Shown: positions 1 through 8,275 of the stretch, piece after piece
How positions within the stretch are numbered: the first letter of the stretch is position 1
How the letters are laid out: the number at the start of each line of letters is the position of its first letter
Source of the DNA: Planctomycetota bacterium
GTDB taxonomy: Bacteria > Planctomycetota > Phycisphaerae > Tepidisphaerales > Tepidisphaeraceae
NCBI GenBank assembly: GCA_039182125.1
Contig: JBCDCH010000010.1
Coordinates: forward strand, 1-64,000
Reading direction: 5' to 3'
DNA length: 64,000 bases
Program-made: the position numbers and the translations under genes
Notes under the pieces: model-generated
Seen by the model: only the letters and a program-made list of their open reading frames with translations
Told to the model about the DNA's origin: nothing
The model's database searches: none

Positions 1-97
1 CAGGATGTACGAGTGGAGGCACGGCCAAAAAAGCCGTTAAACCGCCACCATGCATATCCTGACCGGCTCGCAACTCGTACCAACGAACCAGCAAACC

Positions 98-136
98 CAC
101 CGGCCTCAGGATTCGCTCCTGGGGCCGGTGTTTTTT
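98..136 (+). terminator. Rho-independent terminator (or leader hairpin) upstream of aroF
   Basis: Arms at 98-111 and 117-130 pair over 14 bp with one G-T wobble around a TTCGC loop, and six T follow at 131-136. It lies 53 bp before the DAHP synthase start. It may end an upstream gene outside the window. No Phe/Tyr/Trp-rich leader peptide was seen, so attenuation of aroF is only a possibility. Confidence 0.75.
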
Positions 137-188
137 CCCGGCCATTGTCCGCCGAACCAACACCGCACCTCAACAACGGAGCCCTCCG

Positions 189-1211
189 ATGATCGTCGTC
201 ATGAAGCCCGAGGCCGGGCAAAAAGAAGTGGAGCACGTCGTGCAACTCGTCCGCGAAATGGGACTCACCGACAACGTCATCAAGGGCACCGAGCGCACCG
301 TCGTCGCGTGTGTCGGCGATGAGCGGGCCAAGGACCGCACCAAGTTCGAATCCGTCGCCGGTGTCGAGAAGGTCGTGCCGATCCTCGCGCCGTACAAGAT
401 GGCCTCCCGCGAGATCAAGCAGGAGCGCACCATCGTCGAGTGCCCGCCCAACGGTGCGAGCTTTGGTGGCAAGAAGGTCGGCGTCATTGCCGGCCCGTGC
501 AGCGTGGAAGATCGTGAATCGCTCATCGACACGGCCCACGCGGTCAAGGAAGCGGGGGCGGTCGGCTTGCGTGGCGGGGCGTTCAAGCCACGCACGTCGC
601 CGTACGCCTTCCAGGGGCTGGCCGAAGACGGGCTCAAGATCCTCGCCGAGGCCCGCGACCAGACCGGGCTTCTCGTATGCACCGAGGTGATGAGCATCGA
701 CCAGATCGAGGTCGTCAACGAGTACGCCGACATGCTGCAACTCGGCGCGCGGAACATGCAGAACTTCAACCTGCTGGCCAAGATCGGCGAGCTGAGCGAC
801 AAGCCCGTGTTGCTCAAGCGTGGCCTCTCGGCAACGCTGGACGAGTTCCTCCTTGCCGCCGAGTACATCATCAACGCCGGCAATCCGAACGTCATCCTCT
901 GCGAGCGCGGCATCCGCACGTTCGAGAACTACGTCCGCAACACGCTGCCGCTGGCCATCGTTCCGGAGTTGCACCGCCTTTCGCACTTGCCCGTCGTCGT
1001 CGATCCGTCGCACGGCACCGGCAAGAGCTACCTCGTCGACAGCATGTGCAAGGCGAGCGTCGCCTGCGGTGCCGACGGGATCATCGTCGAAGTCCACCAT
1101 GATCCGGAGCACGCCAAGACCGACGGCGCGCAAAGCCTCACGCACGAAGCGTTCGCCGACATGATGGCCGGCATCAAGCGCGTCGCGGTGGCGGTCGATC
1201 GGGAAGTGTAA
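189..1211 (+). CDS. aroF: 3-deoxy-7-phosphoheptulonate (DAHP) synthase, type I-beta
   Basis: This cytosolic enzyme condenses phosphoenolpyruvate with erythrose-4-phosphate, the first step of the shikimate pathway. The 340-residue product has a ferredoxin-like regulatory domain at about residues 1-70 (starting [10 protein letters not shown]), which marks the I-beta class. A TIM-barrel catalytic domain follows. Visible active-site signatures are [24 protein letters not shown] and VDPSHGTGK. Length is normal for the class. The ATG follows a short AT-poor leader with a strong hairpin about 50 bp upstream. A GNAT gene starts 4 bp after its stop, so the two are probably co-transcribed. The N-terminal domain is the usual site of feedback inhibition in relatives, but the effector cannot be read from the sequence. 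Confidence 0.93.
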   Translation: MIVVMKPEAGQKEVEHVVQLVREMGLTDNVIKGTERTVVACVGDERAKDRTKFESVAGVEKVVPILAPYKMASREIKQERTIVECPPNGASFGGKKVGVIAGPCSVEDRESLIDTAHAVKEAGAVGLRGGAFKPRTSPYAFQGLAEDGLKILAEARDQTGLLVCTEVMSIDQIEVVNEYADMLQLGARNMQNFNLLAKIGELSDKPVLLKRGLSATLDEFLLAAEYIINAGNPNVILCERGIRTFENYVRNTLPLAIVPELHRLSHLPVVVDPSHGTGKSYLVDSMCKASVACGADGIIVEVHHDPEHAKTDGAQSLTHEAFADMMAGIKRVAVAVDREV

Positions 1212-1215
1212 TGAC

Positions 1216-1782
1216 ATGAAACCGTTGACGCTCGACATCCCGCTGCAGTTCGAGACCGAGCGTCTCGTGCTTCGCCGGCCGGAGTTGAAGGACGTCGATG
1301 TGATCCATGGGTCGGCGCTCGCGGCGATGCCGGCGCTGGCGGAGTGGATGCCGTGGGCGGAACTGGACATGCCGCGGAGCGTGGCGGACGAGTGGGTCCG
1401 CGAAGTGCTCGGGCGCTGGTACGGGCGTACCGAACTGGCATACATGATTCTCCGCGACGGCCGACACATCGGAAACACCAGCGTGTTCGCTCTCGACTGG
1501 GACGTGCCCCGTGGCGAGATCGGTTACTGGCTCCGCAACGACGCACGCGGTCAGGGGCTGATGACCGAAGCACTCGCCGGGTTTCGTGACCTGCTCGCCG
1601 AGCGGCTCGGCTTCCAGCGCGTCGACCTACGCATCGAAGAACCCAACGCTCCCAGCCGCGCCGTCGCCGAACGTGCCGGCTTCACATGCGAGGCGACGAT
1701 GCGTCGCTACGGCAAGTTCGCTGACGGCCGATTCCAACACATGTGCATGTACGCCTGGACGCTGCAGGAGTCAGACCGATGA
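1216..1782 (+). CDS. GNAT-family N-acetyltransferase (RimJ/RimL type), copy 1
   Basis: A 188-residue acetyltransferase of the RimJ/RimL-like GNAT group, which moves acetyl from acetyl-CoA to an amine. It opens with FETERLVLRRPELKD, the typical beta-1 segment. The acetyl-CoA loop region reads RNDARGQGLMTEAL, and the C-terminal AVAERAGF segment is also typical. The substrate is unknown: relatives act on ribosomal-protein N-termini, antibiotics or small amines. The start is 4 bp downstream of the aroF stop. Its stop overlaps the start of a second GNAT gene that shares its layout, including EWMPWA and WDVPRGEIGYW, so the two look like a tandem duplication. Confidence 0.88.
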   Translation: MKPLTLDIPLQFETERLVLRRPELKDVDVIHGSALAAMPALAEWMPWAELDMPRSVADEWVREVLGRWYGRTELAYMILRDGRHIGNTSVFALDWDVPRGEIGYWLRNDARGQGLMTEALAGFRDLLAERLGFQRVDLRIEEPNAPSRAVAERAGFTCEATMRRYGKFADGRFQHMCMYAWTLQESDR

Positions 1783-2333
1783 ACCCGATGACAATCAACA
1801 TTCCCGAACGCCTTGAAACCGATCGTCTCGTCCTGCGTCTGCCGACGCTCGCCGATGCCGAGATCGTGGCGGCCGGCGTGCAGGCGTCGATCGAAGAACT
1901 GCATGAATGGATGCCGTGGGCGAAGAAGGACTACGGCGTCGACGACGCGACGACGTGGATCCACCAAACCCTCGCTGAATGGCATCAACGCAAAGGCGTG
2001 CCGTACTTGATCCTGCTCGACGGCGTGCATGTCGGCAACGTCGGTCTGTTCGACGTCGAGTGGGACGTCCCGCGAGGCGAGATCGGCTACTGGATGCGGA
2101 CCGACCACGTCGGCAAGGGTTACATGACCGAAGCCTGTAATGTGGTGACGGACCTCGCCATGGAGACGTTCGGCTTCCACCGCATCATCGTCACCTCGTC
2201 GGACAACAACGTGCGCAGTTGGGCCGTCGCCGAGCGGTGTGGGTACACGTTTGAAGGCGTGCTGCGCAACTATCGCCGACACACCGACGGCACGCTCGAC
2301 CACGCACGGATGTACGCCAAAACCTCGGCGTGA
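1779..2333 (+). CDS. GNAT-family N-acetyltransferase (RimJ/RimL type), copy 2
   Basis: A 184-residue GNAT acetyltransferase, a clear paralogue of the preceding gene. Shared landmarks are ETDRLVLRLPTLAD, EWMPWAKKD, WDVPRGEIGYW and AVAERCGY. I chose ATG 1779 because it overlaps the upstream stop as ATGA and has AGGAG just before it, although an in-frame GTG exists at 1743. The acetyl-CoA loop reads RTDHVGKGYMTEA, so both copies look catalytically competent. Its stop is one base from the convergent TSUP gene. The substrate is unknown. The pair may differ in substrate specificity. Confidence 0.88.
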   Translation: MNPMTINIPERLETDRLVLRLPTLADAEIVAAGVQASIEELHEWMPWAKKDYGVDDATTWIHQTLAEWHQRKGVPYLILLDGVHVGNVGLFDVEWDVPRGEIGYWMRTDHVGKGYMTEACNVVTDLAMETFGFHRIIVTSSDNNVRSWAVAERCGYTFEGVLRNYRRHTDGTLDHARMYAKTSA

Positions 2334-2334
2334 C

Positions 2335-3168
2335 TCACCACAGCGGCGCGGTGACGTGGATCAGTCCGAGGACCACGAGCACGCCGAGCATCACTTGCCG
2401 CAACCGCTCCCGTGGCAGCCGATCGCCGGCCCGAACGCCGATGAACGACGCCCCCGCCACCACCGGCAACGCGGCCAGGCCGTAGATCGCACCGGTTCGT
2501 GTGTCGGTTGGAAACTGCCATGCGAGCAACACGAACTGGACGGGAATCATCAGCACGAAGCTGAGCCAGAGAAACCCGCGCGTCCGACGTGTCGGCCAGT
2601 CACGCAGCGTGAGCCAGAGCACCAGCGGCGGGCCGCCCATGCCGGTTAGTCCGGCGAGGAAGCCCGAACTCGTGCCCGCCGTTGCGGTGGCCCAGATCGG
2701 CACATGTTCAGCCGGTCGCGGCCGGGCGACGGCGAGCAGCGCCACCGCCAGCAACAGCGCAGCCCCCACGACCTGCTTGACGATCTGCGGGTCGCTCACG
2801 GCGAGCTTTGTCAGCGCCGCGATGCCGAGCGGCAGCCCGAGCAGCCGCCAGCCGATCACCGTACCCACGTCACGCCACGGCAGTTCGCCACGTGCCTGCC
2901 AACAGGACAGCGCGGTCTGGACCACCACGCACACCAGCCCGATCGCGATCGTCTGCGGCAGCGACATGCCCAACGCGATCAACAACGGTGTGACCAGCAG
3001 AACAAACGCAAACCCGATGGCCCCCTGCACGAACGCCCCGAACGCCACCGCTGCGGTGAGGAGTAGGAGATGGGGCAGGTCGGCCGGCAAGGTGCGGAGG
3101 ATAGCGGGACAGACCACGTTGCAGAGCAACGCGGCTGTGCGCCTCCCCGCGTCGAGATCAGAATCCAC
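2335..3168 (-). CDS. TSUP (TauE/SafE) family membrane exporter
   Basis: An integral membrane protein of up to 277 residues with about eight hydrophobic segments in the two-half layout of TauE/SafE proteins. Each half begins with a small-residue-rich helix: FGAFVQGAIGFAF in the first and SGFLAGLTGMGGPPLVLWL in the second. Family members move sulfite, sulfonates or other organic anions across the inner membrane. The substrate here cannot be told. The first 27 or so residues are polar and unlike the family, so translation may begin further in, near LPADLPHLLLL. It stands alone, convergent with the GNAT pair and 42 bp after the MazG-like gene on the same strand. Confidence 0.85.
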   Translation of the reverse strand: MDSDLDAGRRTAALLCNVVCPAILRTLPADLPHLLLLTAAVAFGAFVQGAIGFAFVLLVTPLLIALGMSLPQTIAIGLVCVVVQTALSCWQARGELPWRDVGTVIGWRLLGLPLGIAALTKLAVSDPQIVKQVVGAALLLAVALLAVARPRPAEHVPIWATATAGTSSGFLAGLTGMGGPPLVLWLTLRDWPTRRTRGFLWLSFVLMIPVQFVLLAWQFPTDTRTGAIYGLAALPVVAGASFIGVRAGDRLPRERLRQVMLGVLVVLGLIHVTAPLW

Positions 3169-3210
3169 CGCGCCAAGCTGCGTTGCTCCGCAACACGGTT
3201 CGTTCCCCGA

Positions 3211-3495
3211 TCATTTCACTCCGGTCGGCCCATCGCCGTCGAGATACTTCCGTCGGATCGCTGCTTCGAGGTCGACGTCGTTGATGTTCGCCAACGTACA
3301 CAGCCACGCGACGACGTCGGCGAACTCTTCTTCGATGTTCGCACGATCATCGCCTTTGGCCAGCGCGCTCGACAGTTCGCCGACCTCTTCGATGAACCAC
3401 ATCCACGTCCCCGGCGTCCCGCGAGCCGCGTCGGTGTCGTGGTACTTCTCGCGGATGTGCCGTTGGAACTCCGCCAGGGTCAGTGATGGCTTCAT
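3211..3495 (-). CDS. MazG-like nucleotide pyrophosphohydrolase
   Basis: A 94-residue all-alpha protein of the MazG/dUTPase-2 superfamily. These Mg-dependent enzymes hydrolyse nucleoside triphosphates to monophosphates and pyrophosphate, often for housecleaning of aberrant nucleotides. The metal-binding pattern is visible: EEVGEL in the first half and EEFADVVAW in the second (ExxE then ExxD). It is the short single-domain form. Its ATG overlaps the stop of the long TPR/peptidase gene upstream by 4 bp, so the two are translationally coupled, although a functional link is not obvious. The nucleotide preference cannot be inferred. Confidence 0.85.
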   Translation of the reverse strand: MKPSLTLAEFQRHIREKYHDTDAARGTPGTWMWFIEEVGELSSALAKGDDRANIEEEFADVVAWLCTLANINDVDLEAAIRRKYLDGDGPTGVK

Positions 3496-6017
3496 CTGGT
3501 GTGTCCGTCCTTGCGACGCTGTTTCATCTGCTCGATGTACCCGATGATCTCGCGACTGCGGTCGGCGGCGGCATCGTCGCCGAGTGCTTCGTAAACATCG
3601 CCGAGCAGTGCATGCACGGCCGGGTCGTAGAAGTCGATGCGGGTGCCGTGTTCGAGGACGTCGCGCGCTTCGGCGAGTCGGCCATCTTCCTTGAGCAGGC
3701 GGCCGGCGAGTTTTGCGTAGCGGTTGTCCTGCTCCTCGCGATCGGTCAGCGCGACGAGCATCTCGATGGCCTGATCACGCTGACCCGTCCGCATGTACAG
3801 GCCGGCGAGACGCTGGTGTGGCAGCGGATCGTTGGGCCGCATCGCGAGCAGTTGTTCCCAGGCGTCCCGCGCGTCCTCCCACTGACGTGCCTTGACCAAG
3901 GCGTCGGCCTCGGGGCGAAGCTCGCCGTATCGCTTGGCGGTTTTCTCGTCGTAGCCCCACGACTCGGTTTGCGTCACCGCCCAGGCGCGAAACTTCTCGA
4001 AGACCGTGTTTTCGTCCTCGCCGAGCACTTCCTCGAACAGCGGCCCTTGCGCTTTGCCGTCGCGGAAGCCGATGAGCAGTTCGTTGATCGCGTCGGGGCC
4101 GTACGTCTCGTCGATGAACTCGCACACCCAGCCGGACTGTGCGTAGGCGAGCTGCCGGTCGAATGGTCGACGCGGCCGGACAAAGCCCCACGTCAATCGG
4201 TTCAGCGGGAACAGCTCGTCCTTGCTGACCGCCATGTTGAGCAGCGGGACGTAGCTCCAGGTGATCGGCCCGTACTCTTCGGTCACGCTCAGGCCTTCGG
4301 TCATCCAGTGGGCGATGCGGTTGCCGGTCTTGGTGAGCGTGATCGTGTGGGCGAACTCGTGGCGGAGCGTTTCCTGCCAGTCGTAGGTGCTCACCTTCGG
4401 ATCGCCCGGCGAGCGCATCGCCACGACCGGCCCGGTGCAGGCACCGAGCGCGCCGACGAACGGGTCGCCCGTGACCCGGACCGCGAACGCGTCGTTGGTC
4501 GGGAACCATTGGATGTGCGTCTTGAACGGGGGCTCGTAGTTGAACCGCTCGGTCATTTCGTCGTAAACCGATTCGAGATACTCGGCCGATATCCGCGCGA
4601 GCGGCTCGTCGAAGTCCGGGTGATAGCTGATGCGAAAGTGTTCGGTCTCGAAGCTGTCGAACCGAGACATCTGTTCGAGCACGCGCATGTAGTTGAGCGT
4701 CTGCCGGTTGTACGGGTCGATGGCGAACGCCTCTTCGAGGACGAGCCGGGCGGCGTCTTCCTTGCCGCTCTGCACGAGCAGATGGCCGAGGTCGTTGCGC
4801 GGCACCGACCACCACGGTGCCCGCTCGACGGCTTTGGTCAGCATCGCCTCGGCACGGTCGTACTGCCGCAGCCCCGCGAGGTGTCGGCCGATCGTGGCGA
4901 AAGCCGTCGCGTTGTCCGGGTCGAGTGCCTCGACTTGTTCGAGGACCGTCGCGGCTTCGTCGTCTCGCAACTGTAAGGCATGCAGCGCGGCCCGGACGCC
5001 CAGTATACGCAGGTGGTTCGGACGTACGGTCGTGAGTTCTTCGACGATTTGCTCGGCCGCGTCGGTGCGGCGTTGTTTGAGCAGGTTGTCGATCCGCGCT
5101 AGCGCCACGATGGGGCTGGCGGGATTGACCTGGGCCAGATCGGTGATCGCCCGGTCAGCTTTGGCGAAGTCCCAACGTGCGGTGTTGGTCTCGGCGAGCA
5201 GCGCGAGCACGTCGGCGTCGTGCGGATTGGCGTTGTAGGCGGCGATGAGTTCCTCGGTCGCCGCTTGGGCATCACCACGCTCCAGCAGGAACCGTGCGGC
5301 CGCCACCCGTGCCGGCCAATATTCACGGTCGAGCAGGTCGTAGCTGGTGGTGAAAGTGCGCAGGATCGTGTCGTTGAGGTCGAAGAACTCGCGGTACTTG
5401 CCGTTGAGCGTGGCCCACCGGTCGAGCGCGGTTCCGATCGCCGTGAGCGTCGCGGCGTCCTCGAACGCCGCCGACCACCGACCCCCCGTGTCGCCATCGG
5501 TCCATCGTTCGAGAAAGCTCTGCGGCTCGTCGACGAACCATTGGTAGATCTCACGCGCGCCGTCCAGATCGCCGACCTCTTCGAGCGCACGGCCCATGAC
5601 GACCTTCGCATTCAGGTCATCGCCATGTGGCCGAAGAATCTCGAGCGCGTCGTCGGGGCGCAGGTCACGGATCAGCAGGTCACCGAGCACCACGGCCGCG
5701 TCGGCGGTGTTGGCCGCTTCGAGAACGGCGCGGGCTTCGTCGAGCTTGCCGAGCCGGCCCAGCGCTTCGCCGCGGAGCGTGAGAACTTCCGGCGTGTCGT
5801 CGAGTTCGTGCAACGTGATCAGCGCTTGCCGATACCGCCCGGCATGAACTTCGGCGGCCGCGATGTCGAGTTGCTCGAAGTACGCGGGGTGTTCCAGCGC
5901 GCGGCCCCGTTCGGGCAGCGTCTGCGCGCGCCACTCCGGCGGCAGCACGTCGTGCAACGGCGAGCCCAAAGTCGCGGCGGCTACTGCAAACGACAGGAAA
6001 AAAGCTTGTCGCATCAC
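3492..6017 (-). CDS. Secreted TPR protein with gluzincin (peptidase MA-like) domain
   Basis: An 841-residue protein with an N-terminal signal peptide (MMRQAFFLSFAVAAATLGSP) and many tetratricopeptide-type helical repeats. A zinc metallopeptidase domain sits in the middle: HEFAH at residues 553-557, with E574 in TEGLSVTEE as the likely third ligand, the gluzincin arrangement of peptidase MA-like proteins. A further TPR block runs to the C-terminus. It is probably periplasmic or surface-exposed. TPRs flanking a protease suggest substrate recruitment, but no substrate can be named. It is divergent from the aminotransferase gene with about 55 bp between starts, and its stop overlaps the MazG-like gene. 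Confidence 0.85.
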   Translation of the reverse strand: MMRQAFFLSFAVAAATLGSPLHDVLPPEWRAQTLPERGRALEHPAYFEQLDIAAAEVHAGRYRQALITLHELDDTPEVLTLRGEALGRLGKLDEARAVLEAANTADAAVVLGDLLIRDLRPDDALEILRPHGDDLNAKVVMGRALEEVGDLDGAREIYQWFVDEPQSFLERWTDGDTGGRWSAAFEDAATLTAIGTALDRWATLNGKYREFFDLNDTILRTFTTSYDLLDREYWPARVAAARFLLERGDAQAATEELIAAYNANPHDADVLALLAETNTARWDFAKADRAITDLAQVNPASPIVALARIDNLLKQRRTDAAEQIVEELTTVRPNHLRILGVRAALHALQLRDDEAATVLEQVEALDPDNATAFATIGRHLAGLRQYDRAEAMLTKAVERAPWWSVPRNDLGHLLVQSGKEDAARLVLEEAFAIDPYNRQTLNYMRVLEQMSRFDSFETEHFRISYHPDFDEPLARISAEYLESVYDEMTERFNYEPPFKTHIQWFPTNDAFAVRVTGDPFVGALGACTGPVVAMRSPGDPKVSTYDWQETLRHEFAHTITLTKTGNRIAHWMTEGLSVTEEYGPITWSYVPLLNMAVSKDELFPLNRLTWGFVRPRRPFDRQLAYAQSGWVCEFIDETYGPDAINELLIGFRDGKAQGPLFEEVLGEDENTVFEKFRAWAVTQTESWGYDEKTAKRYGELRPEADALVKARQWEDARDAWEQLLAMRPNDPLPHQRLAGLYMRTGQRDQAIEMLVALTDREEQDNRYAKLAGRLLKEDGRLAEARDVLEHGTRIDFYDPAVHALLGDVYEALGDDAAADRSREIIGYIEQMKQRRKDGHTR

Positions 6018-6072
6018 GACCCGAGTTTATCACCCAATCGCCCGGTCGTCGGGAATGTGTAACCTGCCTCGC

Positions 6073-7227
6073 ATGCAGCTCTCCGACGTCATCGGCAACG
6101 ACACGCTTTTCCCCGTTCGCAAGAAGTGGCGGTACTTCAACCACGCCGGCGTGAGCCCGATGAACACCCGTGGCGGCGACGTGCTCAAGCATTGGGTCGA
6201 CGCTTGGCAGGACGATTGCATCATGGGCGGCGACTGGTTCGGCAAGATCCCCGAGCTCTGCGGCACCACCGGGCGGCTGATCAACGGCGACCCGATGCAA
6301 GTCGCGTTGCTCAAAAACACCGCCGAGGGGATCAGCACGGTCGCCTTCGGGCTCGACTGGCAGCGGGGCGACCGCATCGTCATCAACCAGAGCGAGTACC
6401 CGGCGAACCAGTATCCCTGGCTCGCGTTGGAGGAGCGTTTCGGCGTCGAAGTGGTCAAAGTGCCGGAAGTCGCCAACGACGACGGCAGCAACCGTCACGT
6501 CCCGACCGAAGCGATCCTCGCGGCACTCGATGATGACCGCGTGAAGCTGTGCAGCGTGAGCCATGTGCAATGGTCGACGGGCCAACGGATGGACCTGCCG
6601 GCGATCGGCGGGGTTTGTCGGAAGCGTGGGATCCTGTTCGGTGTCGACGCGATCCAGTCGTTGGGCGTGATGCCGGTCGACGTGGAGGCGGCGCAGTGCG
6701 ACTTCCTGTGGGCCGGCTGTCACAAGTGGCAGCTCGGGCCGATGGGGGTCGGCGTGTTTTGGTGTCGCCGAGAGGTCATGGATCGGGTGCGGCCGTTGAG
6801 CCTCGGGGCGTTCTCGGTGAAGGACCCGTTCGACTGGGGCACGATCGACCTGACCTTCGAGAACGACGCACGCCGCTACGCCTGCGGCACGCCGAACCTG
6901 TCCGGCTTTCTCGTGCTGCTGGAGAACCACAAGCTGCTTCACGAGATCGGTATCGAACCGATCTACGAGCACGTCACGCAACTCGGTGATCAGTTCGCTG
7001 CCGCGCTGCGGGACACCCAATGGGTACGCGTTTCCCCGCCGGCGGCACGGAGCCAGATCCTCACCTTCACACATCCCGAGGCGGACCTCGACGCGCTGCT
7101 CGTCAAGCTGCGCGAGGAGCATCACGTCGAACTGGCCGTGCGGAGCGGGCGTCTTCGGTTTAGCCCGCACCTGCACAACACGGCCCAGGAAGTCGACCAG
7201 GTCGCGGCGATCCTTCGAGACGTGTGA
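6073..7227 (+). CDS. Aminotransferase class V (PLP enzyme, NifS/kynureninase-like fold)
   Basis: A 384-residue fold-type I PLP enzyme. The start is placed at ATG 6073 because the conserved opening RKKWRYFNHAGVSPMN begins shortly after it; an open frame extends upstream but overlaps the divergent gene. The Schiff-base lysine is K218 in WAGCHKWQLGP, and the cofactor Asp is in FGVDAIQSLG. The group includes cysteine desulfurases, serine-pyruvate aminotransferases and isopenicillin epimerase-like enzymes. No desulfurase-type catalytic Cys loop was recognised, so an aminotransferase or epimerase role is likelier than sulfur transfer. Its stop overlaps the GTG of the next gene as GTGA. Confidence 0.85.
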   Translation: MQLSDVIGNDTLFPVRKKWRYFNHAGVSPMNTRGGDVLKHWVDAWQDDCIMGGDWFGKIPELCGTTGRLINGDPMQVALLKNTAEGISTVAFGLDWQRGDRIVINQSEYPANQYPWLALEERFGVEVVKVPEVANDDGSNRHVPTEAILAALDDDRVKLCSVSHVQWSTGQRMDLPAIGGVCRKRGILFGVDAIQSLGVMPVDVEAAQCDFLWAGCHKWQLGPMGVGVFWCRREVMDRVRPLSLGAFSVKDPFDWGTIDLTFENDARRYACGTPNLSGFLVLLENHKLLHEIGIEPIYEHVTQLGDQFAAALRDTQWVRVSPPAARSQILTFTHPEADLDALLVKLREEHHVELAVRSGRLRFSPHLHNTAQEVDQVAAILRDV

Positions 7228-8267
7228 AGATTTTCGAACATCGTCGAATGCCCGGGCGTTACCGTTACATGATGCGATATCTGCCGTTGGTGCTGATTCT
7301 GCCGTTGATGGGCATGCTCGACGTGCGCGGCGTTACCGTCGCGCACCTGCACCGGCGCGGCAGTGGTTACGGGTCGGTGGCATACGAGAAGCAGTTGGTC
7401 GAGCTGCGCGAGCTCGGTGCCAACTGGATCGCGCTCAACAACTTCTGCTACATGCCCGACATCGAGCAGCCGATGGTCCGCTGGGGCGGTGACCGAACGC
7501 TCACCGACGACGACATGCGTAAGGCCGTCGCCGACGCCCATGAGGAGCAGCTCAAGGTGTTGCTCAAACCGCACATCTGGGCGAGTTCGTTCTATCGCGG
7601 CAAGTGGCACGGCGATATCGCGATGACCAGCGAAGCGGACTGGGAAGCGTTCTTCGAAAACTACACCGAGTACGTTCTGGTCGAGGCACGAATCGCCGCC
7701 GAGACCGGGGCCGACGCGCTATGCATCGGCGTCGAGATGGAGGGCACCACGCACCGCAGCGCCGATTGGCGCAAGCTCATCGCCGAGGTGCGTGAGGTGT
7801 ACGACGGCCCGCTCACCTACAGCGCAGCGTTCGGAGAGTACCCCAACATCGACTGGTGGGACGCGGTCGACGTGGTGGGTATCAGCGCGTACTTCAAACT
7901 CTCCGACGAACGGCTCGCGTCCGAGGATGAACTTCGCCGGGGCTGGGCGGTTGTTTACGACGAGCTGGCCGAGTTTCACCGGAAGACGGGCAAGCCGATC
8001 GCGTTTCTGGAGCTCGGCTACACCGCCAGCGCGACTGCCGCCGCCGAGCCGTGGGCGTACGACGTGAACGACCCGGACGTTTCCTACCAGGCACGCCTGT
8101 ACCGGGTCGCGCTTGAGGAATGTGCCAAGCGTGACTTCATGGTCGGCGTGTTCGTGTGGAAGTGGTTCAGCGGCGGCGACCACGAACGCCTTGAGGGCCG
8201 AGACAACTTCGTCGTGCAAAGCCGGCCGGTCGTTCGTGACGCGATCAGGCAGGGCTGGTCAGGGTAG
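7224..8267 (+). CDS. GH113-like glycoside hydrolase (TIM barrel)
   Basis: A 347-residue protein with a hydrophobic N-terminal stretch (residues 15-31) that looks like a signal peptide or anchor. A TIM barrel follows, resembling clan-A family GH113, whose known members are beta-mannanases. Candidate catalytic acids are in CIGVEMEG (E171/E173, acid-base strand) and in IAFLELGY (E263, nucleophile strand). Other family-like segments are LLKPHIWA, DVVGISAYF and VFVWKWFSGG. The start is a GTG overlapping the upstream stop. An internal ATG at 7257 or 7272 would leave a cleaner signal peptide. The substrate is inferred from the family only. It may function in polysaccharide turnover outside the cytoplasm. 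Confidence 0.65.
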   Translation: MKIFEHRRMPGRYRYMMRYLPLVLILPLMGMLDVRGVTVAHLHRRGSGYGSVAYEKQLVELRELGANWIALNNFCYMPDIEQPMVRWGGDRTLTDDDMRKAVADAHEEQLKVLLKPHIWASSFYRGKWHGDIAMTSEADWEAFFENYTEYVLVEARIAAETGADALCIGVEMEGTTHRSADWRKLIAEVREVYDGPLTYSAAFGEYPNIDWWDAVDVVGISAYFKLSDERLASEDELRRGWAVVYDELAEFHRKTGKPIAFLELGYTASATAAAEPWAYDVNDPDVSYQARLYRVALEECAKRDFMVGVFVWKWFSGGDHERLEGRDNFVVQSRPVVRDAIRQGWSG

Positions 8268-8275
8268 CAGGGTGG

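Noticed and set aside
98-136. Aromatic amino acid attenuator with leader peptide for aroF
   Set aside because: The preceding short frame has no run of Phe, Tyr or Trp codons, so only a terminator is supported.
3483-4976. Long open frame antisense to the TPR/peptidase gene
   Set aside because: No family-like motif, and the opposite strand has a signal peptide, TPRs and a zinc site.
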